Assembly: GCA_031430575.1 (NCBI GenBank)
Contig: JANPBT010000022.1
Span: forward strand, 1-22,149
Length of the DNA stretch: 22,149 nucleotides
Source of the DNA: JANMDS01 sp031430575
Lineage (GTDB): Bacteria; Pseudomonadota; Gammaproteobacteria; Burkholderiales; Casimicrobiaceae
Reading direction: 5' to 3'
Part shown: in pieces, positions 6,659 to 15,199 of the stretch
Layout: every line of letters starts with the position of its first letter
Numbering within the stretch: position 1 is the stretch's first letter
Notes under the pieces: model-generated
What the model was told of the DNA's origin: nothing
Seen by the model: only the letters and a program-made list of their open reading frames with translations
The model's database searches: none
Translations under genes and position numbers: made by a program

Positions 6659-7954
6659 ATGTCTGAAGTTACCCCAATATCAACCGCAAGCACCGGCAGC
6701 GCAAACGCCGCCGCGCCGCGTAAGCTCTTTCGCGATGAAGCCATCGCCCATGCCCAAGAGAAATTTTGGGGTGAGGTGCTGGTCTCGCGTTCGCTCACGT
6801 TGGCGATGATTTCGCTGGGCGCGCTTGCGCTTGCCGGGGCGCTGGCGGCCTACCTTGCTTGGGGGGAATACACCCGCAAAGTGAAAGTCGGTGGCTATCT
6901 CGCGCCGCAGGTCGGGGTTGTACGTGTTGCGGCTGGGCAAGCGGGCGTGCTCACTCAGCTGCTCGAAGCGGGCGCGAAAGTAAAAGTAGGCGATGTGATC
7001 GCGACGATTTCGCTCGAACGCGACCCCGGCAGCCAAGCGCGACAAACTGCGCTGAAAGAAGAGATCGCCCGCCGCCGAGAGAGCTTAAAAACAGAGCGCG
7101 CGCGGCTTGATACCAATCTCGAAGATCAGCTTCGACAATCATCTAGCCGTGAGTCTAATCTTAAGTTGGAAATGGAAGCGCTGACCAACGAGATGAAAGC
7201 GCAAGCGGATCGCATGCTGGCGCTGCAAAGCGTGGCCGAGCGCCATGCGAAACTTTTCAGCGAAGGCTTCATCGGGCCTAATCTGGCAGAGCAAAAAAAA
7301 TCAGATGCGCTCGAGCAAAAAATTAAGCTCGAAACGCTACGGCGCACCCGCGCCCAGCTTTTGCGGGACATTCAAGTGACGCAAGGCGATCGGCGCACAC
7401 TTGCACTCAAGCGCGATTCGCAGCAAGGCGAGCTTGATCGACAGCTCTCGACCTTAGATCGCGAGCAAGTCGATACCGACGACCGGGCGCGCGAGGTGCA
7501 GGTAACCGCGCCAATCGATGGCACGGTTGCAACCAGCGCGGCAACGCGTGGCCAAACGATTGCGGCCAATGGCGCGCTGGTGGCTCTGCTGCCAGAAAAT
7601 AACGAGTTGCAAGCCGAGCTCATGGTGCCCACACGCGCGGCGGGCTTTATTAAGCCAGGGCAAGCGGTTGCGCTGCGGTATCAAGCATTTCCCTTTGAGC
7701 GCTTTGGACATGCGATGGGCACGGTCAAAGAAGTGGGCGCGACTATTTTGAATACCAACGAAACAGGGCCACTGGCGGCCAAAGAACCGGTCTATCGGGT
7801 GGTGGTCACACTACCTTTGCAATCGGTGAACGCTTACGGGCAGGCGATGGCGCTGCGCTCGGGCATGCTGCTCGATGCTGATATCCAGCTTGAGAAGCGT
7901 AAGCTCTACGAATGGATTATTGAGCCCATCATCGCCGCTGTGGGGCGGGCATGA
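6659..7954 (+). CDS. HlyD-family periplasmic adaptor of a peptide exporter (CvaA type)
   Basis: 431 residues. A cytoplasmic N-terminus of about 45 residues is followed by one membrane helix near 47-70 (LTLAMISLGALALAGALAAYLAW). The periplasmic part has a first half lipoyl-like domain (GYLAPQVGVVRVAAGQAGVL, GAKVKVGDVIATI), a long charged coiled coil near 120-275, the second lipoyl half (VTAPIDGTVATSAATRGQTI) near 281, and a beta-barrel ending near 410. This is the build of adaptors that bridge an inner-membrane ABC exporter to an outer-membrane TolC-like channel. The C39 ABC exporter gene follows 36 bp downstream, as for CvaA/CvaB. No TolC gene is present here. There is no clear Shine-Dalgarno sequence before the ATG. 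The subfamily call rests on context. Confidence 0.93.
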   Translation: MSEVTPISTASTGSANAAAPRKLFRDEAIAHAQEKFWGEVLVSRSLTLAMISLGALALAGALAAYLAWGEYTRKVKVGGYLAPQVGVVRVAAGQAGVLTQLLEAGAKVKVGDVIATISLERDPGSQARQTALKEEIARRRESLKTERARLDTNLEDQLRQSSSRESNLKLEMEALTNEMKAQADRMLALQSVAERHAKLFSEGFIGPNLAEQKKSDALEQKIKLETLRRTRAQLLRDIQVTQGDRRTLALKRDSQQGELDRQLSTLDREQVDTDDRAREVQVTAPIDGTVATSAATRGQTIAANGALVALLPENNELQAELMVPTRAAGFIKPGQAVALRYQAFPFERFGHAMGTVKEVGATILNTNETGPLAAKEPVYRVVVTLPLQSVNAYGQAMALRSGMLLDADIQLEKRKLYEWIIEPIIAAVGRA

Positions 7955-7990
7955 TTTGCGGGCGACTTCAGCAAGAAAAGTGGGCATCGC

Positions 7991-10102
7991 ATGGCTAAGC
8001 GCGTGCCCTTAATTTTGCAAACAGAGGCCAGCGAATGCGGTCTCGCCTGCTTGGCGATGATCGCTAAGTACCACGGATATGACACCGATTTAGCATTTCT
8101 GCGCCGCAGGTATCAAGCCAGTTTGCGTGGCATGACCATGGCGCAGATCGTGCGCATCGGCGAATCGCTACAGCTTGCGCATCGCCCGCTGCGCGTGGAA
8201 ATGGCGGGGCTTACGAGCCTACAAACGCCAGCGATCTTGCATTGGGATTTCAATCACTTCGTGGTGCTGGTGAAAGTGGGCACGACGAAAATTACCATCA
8301 ACGACCCAGCCCGCGGGCGTCGCGATATTTCGCACGCTGAATTTTCTCGGCACTTCACTGGCATCGCCGTTGAATTTACGCCAACCCAAGATTTCAAGCC
8401 CGCGACAGAGCGCACGCCAATGCGGCTATCGCATATTTGGCGGCACGCCACGGGCTTGAAGCGCATGCTGGCGCAAGTGCTGGCGCTTTCGCTCGCGCTG
8501 GAATTTTTCGCCGTGCTCACGCCGCTTTTGCTGCAACTCGTGGTCGATCAAGTCGTGGTCTCGGCAGATCGGGATTTGCTGACTGTAATTGCAGTGGGCT
8601 TTATCTTGCTGGCGACCGTGTATGGCGCAATTACGTGGGTGCGCGGCTGGGCGGTGACCCATTTTTCAACCCGCCTGAATGTGCAGCTCGTCACGAATCT
8701 TTTTACCCATTTACTGCGTTTGCCGCTTAACTTTTTTGAACGCCGGCATATCGGAGATCTAGTTTCTCGTTTCGGTTCGGTCGATTTCATTCAGCGCACT
8801 CTCACAACTGGATTTTTAGAAGCCTTAATCGACGGCGTGATGGTTTTAGTGACGTTCGGCATGATGATTTTGTACGCGCCAAAATTAGCGCTGGTCGCGG
8901 TCGTCGCCGCAGCGCTTTATTGTCTTTTACGCCTGGCACTTTACCGGCCGCTACGCAACGCGACAGATGAGCAATTGGTGCATTCGGCCAAGCAGCAAAC
9001 CCATTTCATCGAGACGATGCGGGGCATGCAAGCAGTGAAGCTCTTCAACGCTCAAGGTAGCCGCACCGCAGTCTGGCAAAACGCGCTCGTTGATAACTTT
9101 AACGCGCAGGTGCGGGTGCAGCAACTCAGTGTGGGCTGGCGCGCGGGCAACACCTTCTTATTCGGTGTTGAAAACGTGATCGTGATTTGGCTGGGCGCGC
9201 TCTTGGTGCTCGATAACGCTGGTTTTTCACTTGGGATGCTGTACGCTTTTCTGGCCTACAAATTGCAATTCATCACCCGCATCGGAAATTTGATTGATAA
9301 ATTTATCGAGTTCAAGATGCTTGGACTTCACTTAGAGCGCATTGCAGATATTGCACTGGCCGAGCCGGAGCCGCGGGCTGATGGCGCAGTCTCGCTCGAT
9401 GCCGGTCAACCGTTCGCGCATACCGCGCTAGAGGTGCGTGGCCTTGGCTATCAGCATGGACCAACAGAGCCGTTTGTATTTCGCGACATTTCATTTTCAG
9501 TTGCGCCCGGTCAAATTTTGGCCATCACCGGGCCTTCGGGCGTGGGCAAAACAACGCTGACCAAGGTGCTTCTCGGGCTTTTGCCGCCCACAGAGGGTGA
9601 AATCTGCGCCGCAGGTATGCAAATAAAGCAGATCGGCACCGAGGCTTGGCGTGAGCGCGTGGGCGCTGTCATGCAAGATGACCAGCTTTTCATGGGCACG
9701 ATTGCCGATAACATCTGCATGTTCGAAACTTCATTTGATCAGGCTTGGATCGAAAACTGCGCCCAACGGGCAGGATTGCACGACGATATCTTACGCATGC
9801 CGATGGGCTACAACACTTTCGTGTCAAACATGGGCAGCAATCTTTCTGGTGGGCAGCGGCAGCGACTGTTCCTCGCGCGCGCGCTTCACCGCAAGCCTCA
9901 ATTTCTATTTCTAGACGAAGCGACCAATCAGCTTGATAGCGAGCGCGAAAAGCAGATTATGGAAACCGTGCGCGCTCTGGGGTTAACCACGGTGATCGTC
10001 GCCCACCGGGAAGGTACAATCCGCGCGGCAAACGCGATATTCGAGCTTAATCGCACCTTGCCACCTAAACCCGTGCTTCCGTCCGCTCAGGCCGCTGCCT
10101 AG
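7991..10102 (+). CDS. C39 peptidase-ABC exporter for double-glycine peptides (CvaB/LagD type)
   Basis: 703 residues in three parts. Residues 1-130 are a C39 peptidase with all catalytic residues in place: C16 in TEASECGLAC, H89 in HWDFNHFVVL and D105 in NDPARG. Residues ~150-440 are the six-helix ABC exporter membrane domain. Residues ~480-700 are the ATPase: Walker A GPSGVGKTT at 514-522, signature LSGGQRQR from 618, Walker B FLFLDEA near 642, and the H-loop VIVAHRE. Such proteins cut leader peptides after a Gly-Gly pair and export the rest across the inner membrane. The partner adaptor lies just upstream. Two copies of the 15-bp repeat lie in this gene, encoding LRRRY (37-41) and ICAAGM (538-543). 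The substrate is unknown. Confidence 0.96.
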   Translation: MAKRVPLILQTEASECGLACLAMIAKYHGYDTDLAFLRRRYQASLRGMTMAQIVRIGESLQLAHRPLRVEMAGLTSLQTPAILHWDFNHFVVLVKVGTTKITINDPARGRRDISHAEFSRHFTGIAVEFTPTQDFKPATERTPMRLSHIWRHATGLKRMLAQVLALSLALEFFAVLTPLLLQLVVDQVVVSADRDLLTVIAVGFILLATVYGAITWVRGWAVTHFSTRLNVQLVTNLFTHLLRLPLNFFERRHIGDLVSRFGSVDFIQRTLTTGFLEALIDGVMVLVTFGMMILYAPKLALVAVVAAALYCLLRLALYRPLRNATDEQLVHSAKQQTHFIETMRGMQAVKLFNAQGSRTAVWQNALVDNFNAQVRVQQLSVGWRAGNTFLFGVENVIVIWLGALLVLDNAGFSLGMLYAFLAYKLQFITRIGNLIDKFIEFKMLGLHLERIADIALAEPEPRADGAVSLDAGQPFAHTALEVRGLGYQHGPTEPFVFRDISFSVAPGQILAITGPSGVGKTTLTKVLLGLLPPTEGEICAAGMQIKQIGTEAWRERVGAVMQDDQLFMGTIADNICMFETSFDQAWIENCAQRAGLHDDILRMPMGYNTFVSNMGSNLSGGQRQRLFLARALHRKPQFLFLDEATNQLDSEREKQIMETVRALGLTTVIVAHREGTIRAANAIFELNRTLPPKPVLPSAQAAA
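8099..8113 (+). repeat. 15-bp interspersed repeat, copy 6 (in exporter gene)
   Basis: Exact, preceded by ATTT. In phase with codons, read as L-R-R-R-Y in the C39 domain. Confidence 0.9.
9604..9618 (+). repeat. 15-bp interspersed repeat, copy 7 (in exporter gene)
   Basis: Exact, preceded by AAAT. Read in another frame as I-C-A-A-G-M, shortly after Walker A. Confidence 0.9.
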
Positions 10103-10166
10103 CGCCAGTCTGCGGTCGCTTTGCTTCGTGACCTAATGTGTCGCCAAATCACCCAATCGTCATTTA

Positions 10167-10196
10167 TTGCAGCGGGAAGACGCTATGCAATATAAA
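10167..10196 (+). promoter_or_regulatory. Candidate sigma-70 promoter before the XrtA-type operon
   Basis: TTGCAG at 10167-10172 and TATAAA at 10191-10196, 18 bp apart, in the 264-bp gap between the exporter gene and the glycosyltransferase gene. The -10 box is A/T-rich and plausible. The leader would be about 165 nt. No sigma-54 -24/-12 match was seen in the same gap. Confidence 0.3.
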
Positions 10197-10366
10197 TATT
10201 CAACGCTACAATGTGTTCATCCGAGCATGTCGTACGTTTGATGTAGGGGCTTAGGTTTCTCTCTTCGCAATTCATCTCCAACGGATCAAATTTGCGTGCG
10301 GCGTCTTCATGAAGTCTAAATACATATCGCGTCTGTCGTCACAAAAAATCACTATCGGGGTTTAGC

Positions 10367-11746
10367 TTGATCCGTATCTTTGGGCACTACGTCTCTTCTC
10401 GGCTTCTGCTGCTTCTCGCGGTTGAAGCGGCTGCATTTTTCCTTGTGTTACTCCTTGCCGCGCGTGTGCGTCTCGGCGTGGGCGTTTCGCCCCTTGTGCT
10501 GCTGCCAGACGCCACGCTTTTTATGATTGTCGTCTGCGTCGCCTTTAGCGCATCGGGGCTTTACCAATCCGGCGTGTCGCAATCGGTGCGCCGGGTTATC
10601 CCGGCAGTGCTTCTTTCCCTCTTTTTTGCTGCCCTCTCTTTAGGCTTAATTTCCTATTTATTTCCCCGCGCCTACATCGGGCGGGGCGTATTGGGCGTGG
10701 CGATTTTGAGCGCGTTCGGTGTGGCTTTTTTCACCCGCGTCATCATGGGGCGATTTGCGTTGGCGGGGCTGCTGCGATCTCGGGTCATGATCGTGGGCAG
10801 CGGCGAGGAAGTTAATCACGTGGTCGCAAGCGTTGATGAACGCGCAAAATTGCACTCAGAAATCGTCGCAATCGCGCCCTTATCTCAGCAAACGATCGTG
10901 CCGAGCCACGTGTCGCCCGTTCTCGATGCGACCAATCTTCAAGCGGCCTGCGCCAATATGCGCGTAGATGAAATTGTTGTTGCGCTGCGCGACCAACGCG
11001 GCGCATCACTGCCAATGGATGGCTTGCTTCAGTGCAAACTAAAGGGCGTAAAGGTCACTGATCTATCGACATTTCTTGAACGGATTCAAGGCCGCATACG
11101 CCTCGATGGCCTGCGCGCGAGCACCCTGATTTATGGCGATGGATTTCGACAAGGCGCAGTCCGCACAATTACTAAGCGAATTTTTGATGTATTTACAAGC
11201 GCGACTCTTTTGATTTTGGCCTCGCCATTGATGCTCGCTGCTGCGATCATCGTAGCGCTTGAGTCACGCGGCGCGATTTTGTATACCCAAGAGCGCGTCG
11301 GTGAAGGCAGCAGCACCTTCGGGATCTTAAAGTTTCGCAGCATGATCGCAGACGCCGAAAAAGATGGTAAGCCGCGCTGGGCGCAAGCCAATGATTCCCG
11401 TGTGACCCGATTTGGCCGGATTATGCGACGCACCCGCATCGACGAGCTACCGCAACTGCTCAACGTGTTGCGCGGTGAAATGAGCTTTGTTGGCCCTCGT
11501 CCAGAACGACCATTTTTTGTCGCCCAACTAAAGCAACGCATTCCGCTCTACGATGCGCGCCATACCGTCAAACCCGGATTGACCGGATGGGCGCAAGTGC
11601 GCCACTCCTATGCCGCGAGCGAAGAAGACTCACGCTCAAAACTTGAATTTGATTTGTTTTATGTCAAAAATCACACTCTGCTCCTCGATATTTTGATTCT
11701 GATCGAGACTGCCGGCGTCGTTGTCACGGGCAAAGGGGCTCGTTAG
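10367..11746 (+). CDS. XrtA/PEP-CTERM-type membrane sugar transferase (TIGR03013-like)
   Basis: 459 residues from a TTG start; MIRIFGHYVSSRLLLLL is the expected N-terminus of this family, and GGGGT lies 5 nt upstream. Four N-terminal membrane helices span residues ~10-130. A nucleotide-binding-like middle domain follows (RVMIVGSGEEV near 140). The C-terminal bacterial sugar-transferase domain starts near 266 with KRIFDVFTSATLLILASPLML. It carries ILKFRSM, the catalytic-type DELPQLLNVLRGEMSFVGPRPERP starting at D359, and KPGLTGWAQV. The enzyme would move a sugar phosphate from a nucleotide sugar to undecaprenyl phosphate to start an exopolysaccharide repeat unit. It is the first gene of an operon with prsK, whose start is 3 bp after this stop. 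Confidence 0.95.
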   Translation: MIRIFGHYVSSRLLLLLAVEAAAFFLVLLLAARVRLGVGVSPLVLLPDATLFMIVVCVAFSASGLYQSGVSQSVRRVIPAVLLSLFFAALSLGLISYLFPRAYIGRGVLGVAILSAFGVAFFTRVIMGRFALAGLLRSRVMIVGSGEEVNHVVASVDERAKLHSEIVAIAPLSQQTIVPSHVSPVLDATNLQAACANMRVDEIVVALRDQRGASLPMDGLLQCKLKGVKVTDLSTFLERIQGRIRLDGLRASTLIYGDGFRQGAVRTITKRIFDVFTSATLLILASPLMLAAAIIVALESRGAILYTQERVGEGSSTFGILKFRSMIADAEKDGKPRWAQANDSRVTRFGRIMRRTRIDELPQLLNVLRGEMSFVGPRPERPFFVAQLKQRIPLYDARHTVKPGLTGWAQVRHSYAASEEDSRSKLEFDLFYVKNHTLLLDILILIETAGVVVTGKGAR

Positions 11747-11749
11747 ACT

Positions 11750-13765
11750 ATGCCGCTCGCGGCATCACTTTTTACCCTCTCCTACGCCGTCGCAGCGCTC
11801 GGCTTTCTGCTGCTCTCGGGCTTGGTGCTCGTGCGCCCGATTCGATCCCGAACGGGACACTATTTTCTCGCTGCAAGTGTTATTTCGTTTTGCGTCTATG
11901 CTGTAACCGTACTCACGGTTTGGTTTCCAAGCTTAGTGGCGTTGCGTCCGATCGCGTCCCTTCCGCTCATCGCATGGGGCATTTTTATTCTTGTGTGTCT
12001 ACGGCAAGTATTGGCCGCGCGCGTCGTGACGATGCTGGCGATTGGGATCGGAATCTTCGCTGTTTTCGATTTCCTATCACTCCTTCTCGGTGCGAAATCA
12101 TGGGCTGGAATGTTTTTTCTCTCGCATGTGGGGCTATCACTGATGGTCTGCATCGCCGCAGAGCAGTTATTACGCAATGCCGACGGCCCATTACGGTGGG
12201 CCATTAAGCATCTGGCGCTTGCAACTTTTGGTTTCGCGGGTTTTGATTTGTTTTTCTTTGCGTATGCCCTTGTCGCTGGCGCGATTGACCCGACGCTATC
12301 GGTTGTTCGCGGCTTTGTGTGGGCAATTTCGTGTCCGCTGCTTGCTATTAGTGCTGCACGCAATCCATCGTGGGATGTTCCGATCCACGTTTCTCGCACC
12401 GTCGTTTTCCATACGCTCACAATTTTTGTTGTTGGGTTATTTTTACTTGTCATCGGAGCGCTCGGCTACGTCGTAGAAAAACTCGGACTCGGCTGGTCGC
12501 CCGTTGTTCAAGGTGTGCTCCTATTTTCCGCGTTACTCACCATCGCGACCGCACTTTTGTCGGCCACTTTTCGAGCGCGAATTCGGGGATTCATCGACCG
12601 CAATTTTTATAACTATCGCTTCGACTATCGCCACGAGTGGCTGGGATTTACGTCAGCACTTGCAAAGCAAGAAGACGCCTCTGTTTTTCAAATTGTCGTT
12701 GAGGCATTTCAATCGCTCGTAGATGCATCGGGAGGAGCGCTTTATCTGCGGCGCAATAGCGCTGACTACGATTTAAAGTATCACCTGGCAATCTCTGGGC
12801 TTCCCGCTAATCTTTCCATCGCCCCGGACGCAAATTCGTTTTTTTTGCGTCCACTCGACCTCCAAAATCCACTAGACTCACATCAGAGCAAACTGACCGA
12901 ACACTTTCTGGGTGGTCAAGACGGCACTTCAGCCCGATTCATCGTTCCGCTTCAGGGCGGTCAAGAGCTTATTGGTTTTATTGTTCTTACCGCTTCACGC
13001 TCAGGTCTCGCACTCGATCGCGAGGTAGGCGACCTGCTGGCAGTTGCGGCGCATCAAGCGGCAAGTTACGTTAAGCAGTATTTGGTGACGGAAGAATTGG
13101 TGATCGCACGGCAATTTGATTCCTTCAACAAAATGTCAGCGTTTGTCGTACACGATCTTAAAAATCTGGCCGCGCAATTGTCGTTACTGTCGGCCAACGC
13201 CGAACAACACAAAGACAATCCCGAGTTTCAAGCCGATATGATTGATACCGTTCGGCACGTGACGCATCGCATGCGCACGCTTTTAGAACAACTTGCAAAC
13301 GGTGCGACGGCTGAGCCCATCGCTGTCGTAGACGTTGAAAAGTGTCTACGCAACGCACTTCGCTCTAAGCCCTCGTTGTCGGTAAAGCCGACTGTTGCGG
13401 TTTTGGCAGAGGCGCCGTTACGCGTGCTTGCACACGAGGATCGATTGAGTCGGATTTTGGGCCATCTGATACAAAATGCTGATGAGGCGATTGAAAAAAA
13501 ATCGGGCGAAATTTCGGTTAGTATCCATTCAATGGACGATCGCTTAATCATCTGCGTCGAGGATAACGGTTGCGGAATGACCGAGGCATTCATCAAAGAG
13601 CAGCTGTTTAAACCGTTTGTAAGCTCGAAGGCGCGCGGAATGGGCATCGGTGTTTTTGAAAGCGCTAATTACCTGCGTGAAATTAACGGCGCGATCAACG
13701 TGAGCAGTACGATTGGCAAAGGTACGCGGTTCGAAATTTCTCTGCAACGCGCGTCCCTAACATAA
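11750..13765 (+). CDS. prsK: XrtA/PEP-CTERM system sensor histidine kinase PrsK
   Basis: 671 residues. About nine hydrophobic segments fill residues 1-280. A GAF-like sensory stretch spans roughly 300-440 (EDASVFQIVVEAFQSLV, then RFIVPLQGGQELIGFIVL). The dimerisation box has phosphoacceptor H468 in FVVHDLKN. The ATP-binding domain has the N box with N576 (HLIQNADEAIEKK), G1 box EDNGCGMTEAF, a FKPFVSSKARGMGIGV segment, and TIGKGTRFEISL at the end. It autophosphorylates and should pass phosphate to the response regulator encoded 8 bp downstream. Its signal is unknown. This domain order together with its neighbours identifies PrsK rather than a generic kinase. AAAGGGG lies about 11 nt before the ATG. 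Confidence 0.95.
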   Translation: MPLAASLFTLSYAVAALGFLLLSGLVLVRPIRSRTGHYFLAASVISFCVYAVTVLTVWFPSLVALRPIASLPLIAWGIFILVCLRQVLAARVVTMLAIGIGIFAVFDFLSLLLGAKSWAGMFFLSHVGLSLMVCIAAEQLLRNADGPLRWAIKHLALATFGFAGFDLFFFAYALVAGAIDPTLSVVRGFVWAISCPLLAISAARNPSWDVPIHVSRTVVFHTLTIFVVGLFLLVIGALGYVVEKLGLGWSPVVQGVLLFSALLTIATALLSATFRARIRGFIDRNFYNYRFDYRHEWLGFTSALAKQEDASVFQIVVEAFQSLVDASGGALYLRRNSADYDLKYHLAISGLPANLSIAPDANSFFLRPLDLQNPLDSHQSKLTEHFLGGQDGTSARFIVPLQGGQELIGFIVLTASRSGLALDREVGDLLAVAAHQAASYVKQYLVTEELVIARQFDSFNKMSAFVVHDLKNLAAQLSLLSANAEQHKDNPEFQADMIDTVRHVTHRMRTLLEQLANGATAEPIAVVDVEKCLRNALRSKPSLSVKPTVAVLAEAPLRVLAHEDRLSRILGHLIQNADEAIEKKSGEISVSIHSMDDRLIICVEDNGCGMTEAFIKEQLFKPFVSSKARGMGIGVFESANYLREINGAINVSSTIGKGTRFEISLQRASLT

Positions 13766-13773
13766 CGAGTCAC

Positions 13774-15153
13774 ATGGAAAATTCTAAACCTGTATTGTTA
13801 ATTGTCGAAGACGATCCCGGCCTGCAAAAACAACTGAAGTGGAGCTTTGGTCAATACGAAGTCATCACCGCTGATGACGCCGATAGCGCTCTCGCACAAA
13901 TTCGTCGTTACAGCCCGGCGGTGGTGACAATGGATCTCGGCCTGCCGCCTGAGCCAGATACGCCACGGATTGGGCTTTCGCTGTTGCCGCAAATGATCGC
14001 GCTCGTTCCCAGTCTTAAAGTAGTGGTGATGACAGGGCAAAATGACCGCGCAAACGCGCTTGCTGCGATCGCCGCTGGCGCTTACGACTTCATGGCAAAA
14101 CCAGTCGAGCCCGACATATTAAGGCTCATCGTCGAACGCGCATTTAGGGTGCACGCCCTGCAAGAAGAAAATAAGCGACTGCGCGAAGTCGTTGAGCAGG
14201 CACCGCTCGCCGGCGTAATTTCTCGCGATCAGACGATGCAAACCCTATGCCGAACGGTTGAAAAAGTTGCGCCGAGCAGCGCGACGATTATGATTATCGG
14301 CGAATCGGGAACGGGTAAGGAGCTCTTCGCACGTGCCGTACACAATCTTTCAAACCGCCGGGACGGTCCATTTGTTGCGATCAACTGCGCGGCGATTCCC
14401 GATACCTTACTCGAGAGTGAGTTATTTGGTTACGAGCGGGGTGCGTTTACCGGTGCGCAAAAGCAAACAAAGGGTAAAGTGGAGTATGCGGCTGGAGGCA
14501 CGCTCTTTCTCGATGAGATCGGAGACATTCCGTCATCACTTCAAGCAAAGTTGCTGCGCTTTTTGCAAGAGCGGGTGATCGAACGGCTGGGGGGTCGGCA
14601 GGAAATTGCTGTCGATGTTCGAATCGTGTGCGCGACCCATCAAAATCTTCAAAAACTGATCGAGTTAAGCCAGTTCAGACAAGATTTGTATTACCGACTT
14701 TCCGAAATCGTTTTACAAATTCCCCCACTTCGAGCGCGTGCGGGCGATAGCGTGCTGATTGCAAATGCGATCCTGAAACGCGGGCTTGATGGAGACCGAC
14801 GACAACCGCTAAGCTTATCGCCGGACGCTGCCTCCGCGATCGACAACTACGCGTGGCCTGGAAATGTTCGTGAACTTGAAAATGTCATAAAGCGCGCGGC
14901 TATCTTGTCAGACAGTGCGCAGATACAATCGTCCGATCTCAACCTCCCAACAGGGGTGGCGCAGTCTGTGCGTTCGTTGCGCGATGTGCGAGATGAGGCG
15001 GAGCGATTTGCAATACAACATGCGCTCGGCGTGACAGACGGTAATGTCGCGCGAGCGGCCGATTTGCTTGGAGTAAGTCGCCCGACCCTTTACGATCTAA
15101 TGAAGAGATTCGGTTTTCGGGTTCAAACTGAATCGTCAGCTGCACAACTTTGA
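13774..15153 (+). CDS. prsR: PEP-CTERM system sigma-54 response regulator PrsR
   Basis: 459 residues. The receiver domain (~1-125) has the acidic pocket E12-D13-D14, phosphoacceptor D54 in VTMDLGLPP, MTGQN and K109 in MAKP. The AAA+ sigma-54 activation domain (~145-385) has Walker A GESGTGKE at 176-183, the sigma-54 contact loop GAFTGA at 223-228, Walker B TLFLDEIGD, and YYRLSEIVLQIPPLRAR. The Fis-type helix-turn-helix is at the C-terminus (NVARAADLLGVSRPTLYDLMKRFGF). When phosphorylated by PrsK it would open sigma-54 promoters. In other bacteria its targets include PEP-CTERM protein genes (family knowledge). I found no convincing -24/-12 site in this window. Confidence 0.96.
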   Translation: MENSKPVLLIVEDDPGLQKQLKWSFGQYEVITADDADSALAQIRRYSPAVVTMDLGLPPEPDTPRIGLSLLPQMIALVPSLKVVVMTGQNDRANALAAIAAGAYDFMAKPVEPDILRLIVERAFRVHALQEENKRLREVVEQAPLAGVISRDQTMQTLCRTVEKVAPSSATIMIIGESGTGKELFARAVHNLSNRRDGPFVAINCAAIPDTLLESELFGYERGAFTGAQKQTKGKVEYAAGGTLFLDEIGDIPSSLQAKLLRFLQERVIERLGGRQEIAVDVRIVCATHQNLQKLIELSQFRQDLYYRLSEIVLQIPPLRARAGDSVLIANAILKRGLDGDRRQPLSLSPDAASAIDNYAWPGNVRELENVIKRAAILSDSAQIQSSDLNLPTGVAQSVRSLRDVRDEAERFAIQHALGVTDGNVARAADLLGVSRPTLYDLMKRFGFRVQTESSAAQL

Positions 15154-15199
15154 TTAACTTGCTCACTGGCCGTAACTATTTAAGTGAAAGGGCTCTCGA

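Noticed and set aside
6902..6912. Shorter matches such as gcgccgcaggt here and aatctgcgccgca at 3873-3885
   Set aside because: Only 11-13 bases match; they could be decayed or nascent copies but cannot be told from chance, so they were not counted.
10184..10240. Short ORF beginning MQYKYSTLQ between the exporter and sugar transferase genes, as an exported peptide
   Set aside because: No Gly-Gly leader, no good ribosome site, and it sits over the candidate promoter.
6148..14073. GCGATCGC octamers (for example 6148, 6423, 14065) as a HIP1-type signal
   Set aside because: Only about three copies, and GCGATCG-like strings fit the codon use (GCG ATC) of this genome.
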